A stretch of DNA of 64,000 nucleotides. Source: Coriaria nepalensis. Its lineage: Eukaryota > Streptophyta > Magnoliopsida > Cucurbitales > Coriariaceae. The notes beneath the pieces were generated by a model. It worked only from the letters and a program-made list of their open reading frames with translations. It was not told the DNA's origin and searched no databases. Positions 11,001-24,295 of this stretch are shown here, in pieces. How positions within the stretch are numbered: the first letter of the stretch is position 1; the number at the start of each line of letters is the position of its first letter. Where the stretch lies: positions 2,805,001 through 2,869,000 of the forward strand of contig CP114490.1 in NCBI GenBank assembly GCA_027186245.1, read 5' to 3'. Made by a program: the position numbers and the translations under genes.

Positions 11001-13468
11001 CACTTGAGCTTTGGTAGTTTCTCAAGCCATAACTCACTTAACTGCGGGAGATCCACTTCCATCAATGTCTCTTCTTCGCTACGAAATATTATTACTTCCA
11101 AGTTTTTGCAATCCACCACTCTGAGAGTTTGGAGCTTACAAAGACTTTTTGCTACGCTACATGGGAAGATGTATTGTAGTTCATCACATCCATCTACTGT
11201 CAACTCAGTTAAGTTACTGAGAGTAGTCACAAGGTTGCCATGGAAGATCTCTTTCAAGTGGATAAGATCCCGTAGAACTAATTTTTGTAATGGAGAAAAT
11301 GAGGATTTAACATCCCCAATATTTGTGCTGAAGATATATTCCACCTCATCGCACTCATAAACTTCAAGCCTCTTCAAAACTCCACCTCCGTGTAAATTAG
11401 ATGAAAGTAAAATATTGTCTAATCCTTTCATCTTCCTAAAAGATAAAAATTTGATTTTCTTCATCACCTTCTTGACTCCATTGTTAGAGAGATCACACCC
11501 CTTAAGAAGTAAAGTTGTATGATAATCATATAACTGTGTATGATAATACTCATATAACTCTCTAGATTCAAAACCAACAGATATTTGGAATCTAGACAAG
11601 TTTTCAAACGGCAGTTGAGAAGTCAATAATGGGACATAGGGCGTGCAAATGTGCAAGATTTTCAAGTGATCAGATAAGGCTATTAGCTCTTCAATGTTTG
11701 CATTTCTTATATCCTCCCATTCGACATAATCACTCATTGAAAGTGCTTCTAAATTAGCTAGATTTTGAAGAGCACCAATTTCAACCACTAAGTTAGAAGA
11801 ATTACCTCTAGCTCTCACAATTAAGACTCGTAGATTTGTTAATTGTCTGACTCCTCTCGGTAAAACTTCAAGACCACAATTATGAATGCAAAGTACAGTT
11901 AACTTCTTCAGCCTTCCCACATTGGATATATCCCCTAGTACGCAATTATCGAAACATAATGCCTGAAGATTTTCTAGACATTCGAGTGATCGTGGTATTG
12001 TCTTGAATTCCAACCCACTTATTTCTAAAACAGTAAGCTTGTTCATCCCCATAAAGAAATCTTCATGGATTGATGGGGTGTTTGCGATGTATGAGACCGG
12101 GAAATTTAAGATTAATATTTCAAGGAGGGGACAAACCAATATGTCTGGAAATTCAAGTTTCTTAATATCACTCGGCCAAAATGAGATGGTCATCCGCTTT
12201 GACAATTCTTCTCCTTTTAGTTTTGTAAGGAATACATGACCACTTTTAGATGCGATTTCTAAGGCTGCATCTCTAACAACATCATGCATTTTGACTTCCT
12301 GATTCTTGTCTTCTCCCGCCAGTAACAAACAGGACGACTTCAAACTAGAAGTCAGTTTTTCGACTCTTGTCAATGCCGCTTCCACATCCTCTACTTTCTT
12401 AAGGAAATCCAAACCCAACCCATATAACCATAACTTTTCTATAGGTATGTCATAGTCTTCGGGGAATAGAGAGCAAAGCAAGAATAATCGTTGCGATTCT
12501 TCTGGTAATATCTTGATACTCAACTGTACACACTCAAAAACCTTTCTATCTAAATCAGAATTTTTTAGTCGATTAGCCATGTCCTCCCAATGCGGAATAG
12601 CTTGGCCTCGCAGTCCTGCTGCTACAATGGCAATAGCAAGAGGCAAACATCCACATTCTTTAATTATCTGCTTTGCCAGATCAACTTTTTCTGGAACCTC
12701 ATCATAATGTCCTGCCTTGCTCCGGAATAGATCAGCAGCTTCGTCATCTCTTAGTATTTTAACTGGAAAGTTCTTCGGACTTTCCATACTCTCACAAACT
12801 TGTAAATTTCTAGAAGTTAGAATGACTTTACAACCTTCATGTACTTCAAAAGGAATTCCTATATCACGTACCTCAATTTTCTCCCAAATATCATCCAATA
12901 TTACAAGAACCTTTTTTTTAGATTGAAGTTCTAGGAACAATTGATCTGCTCTTCCATCATCGGTCTCCTGATCAAGTTTCAAACGAAGCTTATCAGCTAT
13001 CTGGCCTTGAATTGCTCTCAAGTTCGGATTCTGTGATATAGTTGCCATTACCACCACATCGAAAAGACTATCCTTGATTGCTTGTTCTGCAATTTTAAGG
13101 ACAAGAGTTGTCTTCCCGATCCCTCCCATTCCCCATATTCCAATCATGTTGAATTGATTGCCCCTGAGAACGTCAATAATTTCATTAAAGATCTTCTCCC
13201 GAGATTCAAAAGCAGCAGCATCTACCCCAGAGATGGGCCTGAACGGCACTGGACGCACACTTGTTCCATGATCAGTCTGTTGATTTCCAGATGGTGCATA
13301 AAGATTACCATAATTATTAATGGTTGTCGCATAATTCAAGCTGGTCTCTCCACTGATTGAGACTGAACCATGAGCAGAAGCTCCCGGTCCCATCACTACA
13401 TGAGTCTGCCTTGTTTCTGCAGGTCTTTCAGACACTAACACTTGCTTACCTTTTCTTTCTGTCTCCAT
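8079..13468 (-). CDS. NB-ARC-LRR disease resistance protein (RPS2/At4g27190-like), no coiled-coil domain
   Basis: Six exons (10949-13468, 10465-10821, 9900-10262, 9283-9756, 8516-9154, 8079-8306), all phase 0, give 1,526 residues. NLRs are intracellular receptors that sense pathogen effectors and use ATP/ADP exchange in the NB-ARC domain as a switch. Motifs in order: P-loop GMGGIGKTT, kinase-2 VLVILDDIW, RNBS-B KVILTSRN, GLPL-like GCLPLAIA, and MHD (KMHDVVRDAAL). LRRs follow to the end. The domain set appears complete except that the usual CC region is absent: only about 110 residues precede the P-loop. The last exon adds a charged linker, a hydrophobic segment (YLITFTILIGI) and a basic tail. 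The first ATG in frame (13468) was chosen; an AG acceptor-like site just upstream (near 13492) leaves room for an unseen 5' exon. The gene sits wholly inside the 7.8 kb insertion. Confidence 0.88.
9900..11260 (-). repeat. Triplicated LRR module, two copies as whole exons
   Basis: NLR exon 2 (10465-10821, 357 bp) and exon 3 (9900-10262, 363 bp) are copies of each other and of the 3' end of exon 1 (10949 to about 11250). Each encodes FHGxLVTT-LSNLTxLxVDGCD then LQYIF, followed by NLEVII and EETL. The preceding introns also match: each acceptor follows the same poly-A/T run. Because both exons are phase 0 and multiples of three, each duplication added about 120 residues of LRR without disturbing the frame. 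Confidence 0.9.
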
Positions 13469-14119
13469 CCGATTAACCTGATCTCTGAACAAAAACTGAA
13501 ACAGATCAATGAAATATTATTGATCTGAACCGGCGACAGAAAGATGAGGAGAAAAGAGTAGAAAAAGAAAAATGAGATGAAAGGAATAGGTGGGACAAGA
13601 AAATCAGCAGAGAATTAGAGGTGAAGTTGTAGAACGAGAAGAATAGAACATGATAAGTGATTATCAGAAGAAGGAAGATGGAAGAGTGTGATTAAAAGAA
13701 ACAAACAAATTACAGAGAAAACATATGAAGTGATATCCAGCTTATGAGTATGAAGTGATCGGTTTGGTAGAATTGTTTATGTCCATCCATAAAGAATCTT
13801 TGACTAATTGGTAAGAAAGGAAACCGACAATGTGAGAAAGTAATGGTTTCACATGGGAGAGAGTAATTGGAAGGCAACAACAACACTTTACTCTGGTCAT
13901 TGTTTGATCTTTTACTTTTTTGCCAGTGTACCAAAAGCTCAACTCGTTTGTCTAGTTGAAGAAGACTTCGACTAGTAAAGTAAACTAGTCATAACTGCAA
14001 GTTTACTATTTTACTTTTCGACCCTCTATTGACCCGTAGAGTAAACTAGCAGTTATGATTTTAAAAGGACACTTAAATTTTAATTTGGCCTAGAGCCCCA
14101 ATTGATCATGAGCCAGCCA

Positions 14120-15443
14120 TCTAGCCATAGTTATATCATCACTTGAAATAGCTAAACAAGTGTTGAAGACACATGAGATGGTTTTCGCACAGCGGCCTAT
14201 TGTTTACACCGTTGATACTAGGGATCCTGACTATACAAGCATGGTTTTCTCTCCTTATGGTAGGTACTGGAGACAGATGCGAAAAGTTTGTGTCATGGAG
14301 CTCTTAGCCGTTAAGCAAGTCTAATAATTTAGGTCAATAAGAGAAGATGAGTTGCGGAGTTGATCAAATCCATTTCCATGTCGTCTGAGGGACACCATCC
14401 GATTAACTTGAGCCAGAAGTCACTTCGCTTGACAAATACTGAACTTCCAAGGCGGCATTCAGAACAAAGTGTAGATATCAAGATGAGTGCATATCAACAT
14501 TGCTTGACCTAGTAAAGCTTACAGGAGGGCTAAGCTTTCCCGACTCGTTCCCATCACTTCAATTTCTTTGTTTCTTTATGAGGACAAAGCAGAACGTGCA
14601 AAAAATGCATCGAAAGATTGACGAGATCCTCAATGCTATCTTGTCGATCATAGAAAGAAACGAGGTCATGACGTAACCGATATGCTGTGCGGAGAAAACA
14701 GAGATGATTTAGTCGATTTTCTCTTGAAACTTCAAGAGACACAAGAGCTTGGATTTAGTCTATCGGACAATAACATCAAAGCTGTGATCATGGTATGTGT
14801 TCATACATGGTTATTGAATAACTTATAAAATGAGATTAATCAAAACTAAATAAATCATTCTTTTGCAGGACACATTTGCGGAAGGAACCGAGACTACGTC
14901 GACTACAATAGAATGGGCAATGTCAGCACTGATAAAACACCCTAGGGTATGAAGAATGGGCAAAGATCGAAGAAATTGATGTCCAAAAACTAGAGTACTT
15001 AAGCTGGTGATTAAAGAATCATACGACTATATCCAACTGGAACTTTACTCCCAAGGGCTACAAGGGAAAAGTGCAAGATAAATGGATATGATATAGCGAC
15101 TAGGGTAAAGATAATAGTCAATCCTTGGGCATTAGGGAGAGATCCAGAGTATTGGAAGGAAGCCGTGAAGTTTATGCTGGAGAGATTTTACGGGTCCTCA
15201 CTCGATTTCCGAAAGGAAAACTTTGAATACATTCCATTCGGTTCTGGTCGGAGATCTTGTCCGGGTTTGACTTTTGTGGAAGCAAATATTGAGATTGCTC
15301 TTGCTCAATTGTTGTATCACTTCGACTGGACACTTCCTGACGGGGCTAATCCGGAATAACTTGATATGAGTTTAGTGTTGGGTATTACTTCAAGGAGAAA
15401 ACATGACCTGTGGCTCATTGCTACCCCCTACACTCCATTGTGA
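14120..15443 (+). pseudogene. Cytochrome P450 (CYP71-like) pseudogene, 3' fragment
   Basis: Continuation of the P450 after the insertion: IVISSLEIAKQVLKTHEMVF, then the C-helix region YGRYWRQMRKVCVMELLAVK, then stops (TAATAA at 14322-14327) and several frame changes. An intron at about 14792-14868 is kept, so this is a decayed gene and not a processed copy. The I-helix reads DTFAEGTETTSTTIEW. The ExxR region is degraded (KESYDY where KETLRL is expected). The heme loop is intact as FGSGRRSCPG at about 15239-15268, with the usual tail FVEANIEIALAQLLYHFDW. Expected premnaspirodiene oxygenase/CYP71D-type residues recur throughout, but substrate cannot be inferred from a dead gene. Confidence 0.9.
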
Positions 15444-15829
15444 GAATCCCTGAAACTTCCTAGCATGCTGTGCTGTCATTGCTACCTTTTAGTCAATTCC
15501 TATTGCTATACTATCCTCCCTCGTCTTGTAATAATGTATAACATAATAAGAAGACTTGTTTGCAATAAATTTAAATTTTTAGTATGTTAAGATTCTTTAG
15601 AAACAAACGATGATCAAATGTTCAAAATAAAAAAGCTTAGGGGTCCAATAGTAATTTACCGAAATTAATAATAATTAAAAACAACCCCAATTCGAGAGTA
15701 GAACACATCATAGATTATTCAAAGTAACTAGACATAGATAAGTCGTTACATCAACAAGCCAAAATTCAGGAAATGGAGACTGTGACAAGTAAAACAAAGC
15801 CAACTTAGGTGGGAGATTGCAGCATTCAC

Positions 15830-18800
15830 TTATTCCTCTTCTTCTGCCTCCTCCAACCATTTAACAAATGGCTCCAGAGCCTTGACAAAGTTTTGCCTGA
15901 AAAGTATTACCGCTCAATAATTAAATACTCGACAGTCGTAGAGGGACATACCTGCTTGATATGTTATCAGAAGAATGGCATCAGTAGGAGATGGATCCAC
16001 GTACCTGCCCTTGGTGTTAGTTCCTTTGTGGAACCAGTGGAGGATAGTGTCCTCTGCAAGGACATCCTGGTCGTAGAGGGACCTCACGATTTCAGGAAAG
16101 AGTTTCATGAGCTTAGCATCCTCGTAGCATTGCATCTGAACTTTGTACATCAGCTCCAGCTCAAGTTTTCCATTCGTGCAGAATGTATTCAACAGTTCTG
16201 CCCATGTTTTCACCTATGTTCATCATAAAAAAGATGTCTCCGCCATTGTCATAGAGAACATTAAGCACAATCAACCACTCTGTTGGTCCATGATCAGAAA
16301 GACATAATATACCTGACGAAGGGCTGAATTAGCATTTTGTTGCTGGTTCTTTCCGGACCACTGAACAGCCTCCATTAAGACATCCCACAAAATCCGCACA
16401 ACCTCAATATCAGGTAATTTAGCATCCTTCACACGCTGCTTCACAGTTTCTATGACTTCAGAGATGTCAGTTTCTTCTGCTATTTGGGTTGTTAAAGCAG
16501 ATTTCATTTCTTTAAGTTTCACCTCAAATATTTTCTTCTCATTATATTCAACCAAGGTCACCAGCCCTTCCTTCCTGAAGTTTAACAGTGGTAATCTTAG
16601 ATAAGCTTGTAGATCACAAACCAATAGCAAGAATATCTAGTGCAATATTTTGCAAGAATAAACACTTCCTGGAAGTCTTATTAATAAAGCAAGCATGAAA
16701 AATAGAAGCTTATCAAGAAAAACCTAAAAAGCAACAGAATATGATACTTCTGTGTTTAAGAAGTTCAATGTAACTTATCGAACTTCAGTCACAAAATTCT
16801 CATGATAGAAGGTAACGACACTTACGTGAAATGGTCAGAGAAACCCTCCGCAGAACGCTTTGCAGAGGGCAAGAAATCCAGAAGATTGTCCTCCACTTTG
16901 CCTCGCTTCAGAATCGAAATCAGATCATCAAGACTATTATCAATCAGATACTCCTTGAAGAAATCAGTTATAAATGAAAGGACTAGCCCCTTGGCCACAA
17001 GATTATCCTTAAGCAGTGGCTGGAACACAGTCTCTGGTGGTAGGCCAGATAGTTTCTGCGAGAATGCAAGTGCAGTGAAAATTGCAAGCTTCTTCCTCTC
17101 ATTTTCCTCAAAAAGCTCCAATGACTGAAGGAATCTCCGCATAACATTTTCGAGATTCTTGATGAGAAATGGCCTCCGCCTCAAAACTTTCTGTACGTAG
17201 ATAATAGATGGTAAGATAGCTTCCCGTTTAGGCTCACAATCTATTATAGAGTAAGGGTGGTGCTCGCCCTCATCAGGTTTTGTTGTTCCTGGCTGCGTAC
17301 GGCTCCCAATGAAAACAACCTGCATATTCAAGAATAGATTAAAACTCCTTGGGAGAAAAAGGAATACAGGAGGGGAAAAGTTGTTGAAGTTACTGAAACT
17401 TGATACAGAAATACCTATTGCTATGATACAAATATATAGAGCACATAACAGAAACTGGGAAAGTAAATAATTGCACATAAATCCCTCAATTGTTAGCAAT
17501 CTGTTGATATGAAGATCTCTTCCAACATCTTTTTGCAATTTATGCTGTTCAGACGTTTTACTGATGGGAATGGAACAGTTGCATGCCAAATACACAAAGA
17601 AAATAAGAATATTCATTCAAGTTTGGGTATGAAGTTAAGAGGGGAAAAACAGTGAGGAAGTTTTCCGGTCTCCCCAAATTTTACATTTCCGACAACCGAT
17701 CCCAAACGATGTGAGAGAATTGAATAGCTTGATGCAAACGAATTCCCCAAAAACATGTCTTTGGGGGGGGGGGGGGGGGGGAGGACAGACACATTCAGAG
17801 GAAGCATATTAAGATTTCATAGAATCACAAAGCTTACCTCAAAGAAGGTGTCGCCGTATCTTGAGAAGTTAAGCTCTGAAGACTCAATGCTCTTCGCAAT
17901 AAGTTCCTGTGCACAGAAAATAAATATGATCAATTCAAATCTTTCCTCATGTGCATCCGGTAAAAAATATCCATAAATAATTACCAGATCACCAGCATTA
18001 TCCAAGTAAATCTGGACCACTACATCCGAAAAAGCTGCAGGGTCCAGAGGAGCTGCAATATTCCGTTTGCGGGTCTTAATCCGCGTGCCGCTGTTAGTAA
18101 CAGAAAAATCAGGAGTGAATTCATTTATTAAAAAGAAAAACGGTAGACACTAGAGAAGTTACTATAGAATGTAAATGAAAAGCGAAGTTATCTGTTATAC
18201 TTAAAACACAATAGGCACTATGTCATCTTCATGCAAATCAGAGCAAAGAACATTCTAATAATTCTAGAATTATCACTAATTGTTCCTTTACCAGACAATA
18301 TTAATATAATAAATAAAAAGGTTATAGAACTCACCCGAGAGAGGGTCTCTCCTTTGAGCTGCTGGTGAAAAGAAAAATGATTAAGAAAGGAAAAGAAGAG
18401 CAAAAAACTGCAAATTAAGAAAGACATTAAGTCGAATCATAACCTTAACCGTGGATCAAATGATAGAACAAACAAAAGACAATAAGGGATACAACTGAAG
18501 AAGTAAAAGTAATGTCTTTTTATCGTCTAACTTAAGAACCCATGTCATAAAAATCACAGTATGGCTCAAGGAAAAATATTTACCACGATTATAAGATACA
18601 AAATAGAAAATTAAACAGGAAAAAGAAAAGAAACGAGAAAAGCTCGACACTCCATTTTAGAGCATGTGAGAAATCAAGAACCCAAAGCGTCTGATTCGAG
18701 TAAATAATTATTTTGACTTAAAACAAACTTCCCAAACTGATGGATCAGAGAAGAAATCGTTTATATCAGACCTAAAACGAAACCCCTTTCATATCGTTTC

Positions 18801-19010
18801 TGGATTCTGAAGAAATTTATAAACAAAAATCTATCATACTAAGTTATTAAAAACCTCCTAACACAAAATAACTGGACAGGAAATCATGAAACATCGAAAA
18901 TTTTATTCAAGCCAAATGGCAAAAACACAGATCTATGAACCGAAATGGATAACGAATCAGAAATCAAAGTGAAAAAGAGAGGGATCAGAGAGGAAGAAAG
19001 GTCACCTCAT
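15830..19010 (-). CDS. BZW / eIF5-mimic protein (5MP), W2-domain translation regulator
   Basis: Eight coding exons (19006-19010, 18335-18358, 17985-18090, 17838-17906, 16826-17319, 16313-16574, 16005-16213, 15830-15896) total 1,236 bp, giving 411 residues, the usual length for plant BZW proteins. The protein starts MSSKERPSLGGTRIKTRKRN. It continues with the conserved IYLDNAGDL and LNFSRYGDTFFEV, HEAT-like helices, and ends in the eIF5C/W2 domain with the acidic-aromatic tail FVKWLEEAEEEE. In animals, 5MPs compete with eIF5 for eIF2 and eIF3 and tune start-codon choice; a similar cytosolic role is inferred here. The first coding exon is only ATGAG; the next begins after a CAGCAG acceptor, and only use of the second CAG gives the conserved N-terminus. 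The intron at 17320-17837 contains a 19-base G run. Confidence 0.93.
17763..17781. repeat. 19-base G homopolymer in BZW intron
   Basis: An unbroken run of 19 G on the plus strand (C on the transcript) inside the intron at 17320-17837. Tracts this long are unstable and prone to length errors in assembly. A G-quadruplex on the non-template strand is possible; no function is shown. Confidence 0.95.
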
Positions 19011-19563
19011 AAACCAAGACGAGGAGGAATCGATGAGGCTTTGAGTCTACGAAACTCTCTGCAATTGGACCTTCGCGATTAGAGAGAGAGAGAGAGAAGA
19101 GAATAAAAAGAAGAAGAGGAAGGTGAAAGAAAGCAGACGGCAATGATATTTATTTAATGGGGGAGCCAAATCCAAATTACAAAACTTAAGAGAAACGAAA
19201 CGAACGAGCAGGTCCAACCGAAATCAGTCCCGTTAAACAGTATAGTGTAGTGTAGTGTAGTGTAGTGTATGATTTGTGAATAATAAATCTTTTTTTTTTT
19301 AATTTTTAATTAAATAAAAATCGGGCTGGCCCGGTCCAACAGATTATCCAGATTGATCAGTACTGGGTAGACAGACTCATGGGCCATTTGAGATACTCCA
19401 TATATCATGGGCTCTCGTAGGCCCACTATTCAGCCCAATCATACATTCATAGTGGGCCCACCAAAAATGGGACGGCTACTTTAAAAATAAATAAATCTTA
19501 AAAGGAGAAACCGAAGAATTAGTTGGGATTCCAAAAATGGTGGGTGATTAAATAAATAATCCA
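19011..19563. promoter_or_regulatory. Divergent promoter between BZW (-) and IPP isomerase (+)
   Basis: 553 bp separate the two start codons, so both promoters and 5' UTRs must share this stretch. It contains a GA microsatellite near 19080-19100, likely BZW 5' UTR, and a (TAGTG)n pentanucleotide run at about 19243-19270. No clear TATA box was assigned for either gene. Confidence 0.6.
19243..19270. repeat. (TAGTG)n microsatellite
   Basis: Five consecutive TAGTG units between the divergent BZW and IPP isomerase genes. A short length-variable repeat with no assigned role. Confidence 0.9.
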
Positions 19564-21943
<2,380 letters not shown>

Positions 21944-22489
21944 TGGAAAAAACGTTTGGTTGCGGCAAGTCTCTGCCACTACCACCCTCTGCTGCCGCTG
22001 CTAAAAGACAAAAAAGTAATAATTTTTGGACATGAAAGTGGGAATCTTTTTAATGAACTGCTTCTTCTGTTTGAGTAATAAAAATCCATTACTTGAACGC
22101 GTTTGTGCATTTCAAATGTGGGGTTACTCTTTCCATAATTACATTTTTGACCCTTTACAACTTGGATTTGCCTCCGATCACCATTTATGTTTCTCAGGAA
22201 TGGCAGGTGATGCCGATGTCATGAGGAGACATATCATGACTCATGTTGTCTGTTAAAAAATTAAGATAAAATCATATATATATCTATTATAATATATATT
22301 ATAATATATATCTATTATAATATATAATATAATATATATCTATTATTTTAAGGAAATAAAATAATAATTTAACCAAAAAGAGGATATAAATATATTCATA
22401 ATTTCATACGCGTTCTTACAGATTCCCCGCTACAATCTCAATCTCAATCTCGTCATTTTCGTTTCTTTTAACACACGCAGAGCCACAGG
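21944..22489. other. Intergenic region with AT palindromes
   Basis: 3' flank of the isomerase and promoter of the next gene. From about 22271 to 22345 the sequence is a set of overlapping AT palindromes built from ATATATCTATTATAATATAT, which may extrude hairpins. No coding sequence was seen. Confidence 0.65.
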
Positions 22490-23794
22490 TCTGGGCTCAG
22501 TCCTTCTCTCTCATTATCTCTATATATATCTCTGTTCCTCTTTCTTTTTTTTTTCTCTCTCTCTCTCTCTCTCTCTGCAGCTACCACTGCATCTCTTGAT
22601 TCCTAGAGCTTGGTCTGGTCGAATCGATTCAGCACTCAACTGCAGGTAAATAATACCCGTTTGATTATTATTCCTTGTCCTGGATCGAACTTCTCTTACG
22701 CTCTGTTTTTTTTCTCTCTTTCTTTTTTTCTTTCTGGAATTGAGAATCTGTACTTAATTTACATCAAATGTGTTATTGGGCAACTGGGGTCTTTTTTAGT
22801 TTATTCGATTTTTTTATTTTTTTTTCATTTCTCGCTTTTTATTTTTCTCGGATTCCAAACGGATGAAGGATTTCAGCCAAGAATTACTTGGTTTTGCTGT
22901 ATGTCTAAATCTAATATTGATTTGGATCTATCCAAGAGACTGAGTAAAATGGATTGTTATTGTATGCCATTTTGTTGAGCTTCTTTGCCATGTCCTTTTA
23001 TTATCTGATCAATTAACTGTAATAATCTAGTCAATTTTCTGAACTCGCCTCCCACTCATCCATGATCCATGGTCTGTGCTAGAATGTATGTATATATATA
23101 TTACATACTTACAGAAAAGGTTTCTATTACGTTTTTTTTTTTTTTTTGAAAAGAAGGATTATGGAAGTTCATGTAAAAATGTGAATGAGCCAGACAATTA
23201 AATGCACACTGGGAAGCTAAAAATTTAAATAATCTAAAGGGCTAGATCTTTAATCTTGTGTATCTGATTAGCTAGAAAGGATAGGAGTGATTTAAATCTG
23301 CAACTGAAAAGTAAGGAATTTCTTGCTCTTTGCATAAGAAAAAGAATGCAATAATGAGAAAGGGAGTGCAAAGAAAGCACTTCGGCTTAATCTGTAAAAG
23401 GGGCTGTAGTTCTTACATGCTAACTTTACTGCAAGTATCAATTGCAGCTCCTTGATCAATTTTGATAGTCCATTTGTGTCAGTTTTCTTGATGGGCAGAT
23501 TAATAAAAGCTAGATCTTTAGTCATATGAACATTGCTTTGTTCTTGACCAAGTCTCATATGTCTACTGCCTTCCCCTATATCTTCTCTACATCAATGGTG
23601 AAAATTAGCTACTACTTCAATCCTCTATGTATTTTCCGACAAATATATATCCCAGTCCTTCAATACATTATCTATATATACACTTCTCTAGTCTTCTACG
23701 GGCTTATGTGTGTGGTAATCTTAATAAGTCCTAACCAAGTGTTTACCTGTTTAACTAATTTTGATCCCTTCTAAATTGAATGGGCTTGAAACAG
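22490..23794 (+). promoter_or_regulatory. 5' UTR exon and long 5' UTR intron of the RraA-like gene
   Basis: A CT-rich leader (microsatellite at about 22553-22577) ends in CTGCAG|GTAAAT at 22645. The next AG directly precedes the start codon at 23795, so an intron of about 1.15 kb in the leader is predicted. The upstream sequence has no in-frame coding extension of the conserved protein. Leader introns of this kind often raise expression; that is inference here. Confidence 0.55.
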
Positions 23795-24295
23795 ATGGCC
23801 TTGGTTACAACAGCAGAAGTATGTGATGCTAACCCGCAACTCATAGTAAGCGGAGATCTTAGAGCACTTGAGCCAATCTTCCAAATCTACGGCCGACGCC
23901 AAGTCTTCTCCGGACCGGTAGTTACACTCAAAGTATTTGAAGACAACGTCTTGGTCCGAGAATTTCTCGAGGAAAAGGGTAATGGAAGAGTTCTAGTGGT
24001 TGACGGGGGTGGAAGTAAGAGATGTGCAATCTTGGGGGGTAATCCTGTAGTGCAGGCTCAGAATAACGGGTGGGCCGGCATAATAGTGAACGGCTGCATT
24101 AGAGACGTTGATGAAATCAACGGCTGTGATATTGGGGTTAGAGCTCTTGCTTCTAATCCGGTTAAGGCGAATAAGAGAGGGTTAGGAGATAGACATGTTC
24201 CGATAAGTGTTGCGGGGACAAGGATCATGGATGGGGAGTGGCTTTATGCAGATACCGATGGGATTCTGGTTTCTCAAACTGAACTGTCGGCCTGA
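23795..24295 (+). CDS. RraA-like protein / putative 4-hydroxy-4-methyl-2-oxoglutarate aldolase
   Basis: A single 501 bp coding exon for 166 residues, the normal length of plant RraA-like proteins. It starts MALVTTAEVCDANPQL. The metal and substrate site is seen as RVLVVDGGGSKRCAILGG and the loop GWAGIIVNGCIRDVDEI, holding the Arg and Asp needed by HMG/CHA-type class II aldolases. The family includes bacterial RraA, which inhibits RNase E, and related aldolases. Plant members are usually annotated as regulator of ribonuclease-like, and which activity applies in plants is uncertain. It follows the IPP isomerase on the same strand. Confidence 0.92.
   Translation: MALVTTAEVCDANPQLIVSGDLRALEPIFQIYGRRQVFSGPVVTLKVFEDNVLVREFLEEKGNGRVLVVDGGGSKRCAILGGNPVVQAQNNGWAGIIVNGCIRDVDEINGCDIGVRALASNPVKANKRGLGDRHVPISVAGTRIMDGEWLYADTDGILVSQTELSA

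Larger units (their letters stand above)
6297..14119. mobile_element. 7.8 kb insertion with hAT-like ends carrying an NLR gene
   Basis: Seen directly: the P450 pseudogene is interrupted between 6296 and 14120, and TCTAGCC occurs on both sides (6290-6296 and 14120-14126). The left end starts GGTGCCGGCT. The right end, read inward on the minus strand, starts TGGCTGGCTC, and an internal end at 6868 reads CAGGGCGGCT. All resemble hAT-type termini rich in CAGNGGCGGCT. About 150 bp next to the right end (13965-14119) is a diverged copy of 6660-6868. The block contains the NLR at 8079-13468, its 5' flank and exon-like debris at 7240-7530; no transposase was recognised. Inference: the left end of one non-autonomous element and the right end of a second moved together with the DNA between them (a macrotransposon). 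Alternatives are stepwise nested insertions or an ectopic repair event. Confidence 0.65.

Noticed and set aside
10980..11360. 126-codon plus-strand ORF opposite the NLR
   Set aside because: It is the antisense of the LRR exon end, and the same shadow recurs opposite the duplicated exon at 10493-10696. No protein family matches.
13710..13934. Minus-strand ORF just upstream of the NLR as a possible missing coiled-coil exon
   Set aside because: The translation (His/Phe/Ser-rich) has no heptad pattern or EDVID-like motif and does not splice in phase to the NB-ARC exon.
22610..22978. 122-codon ORF upstream of the RraA-like gene
   Set aside because: It starts in the CT-rich leader exon and reads through a donor site into a T-rich intron; composition is Phe/Ser-rich low complexity.
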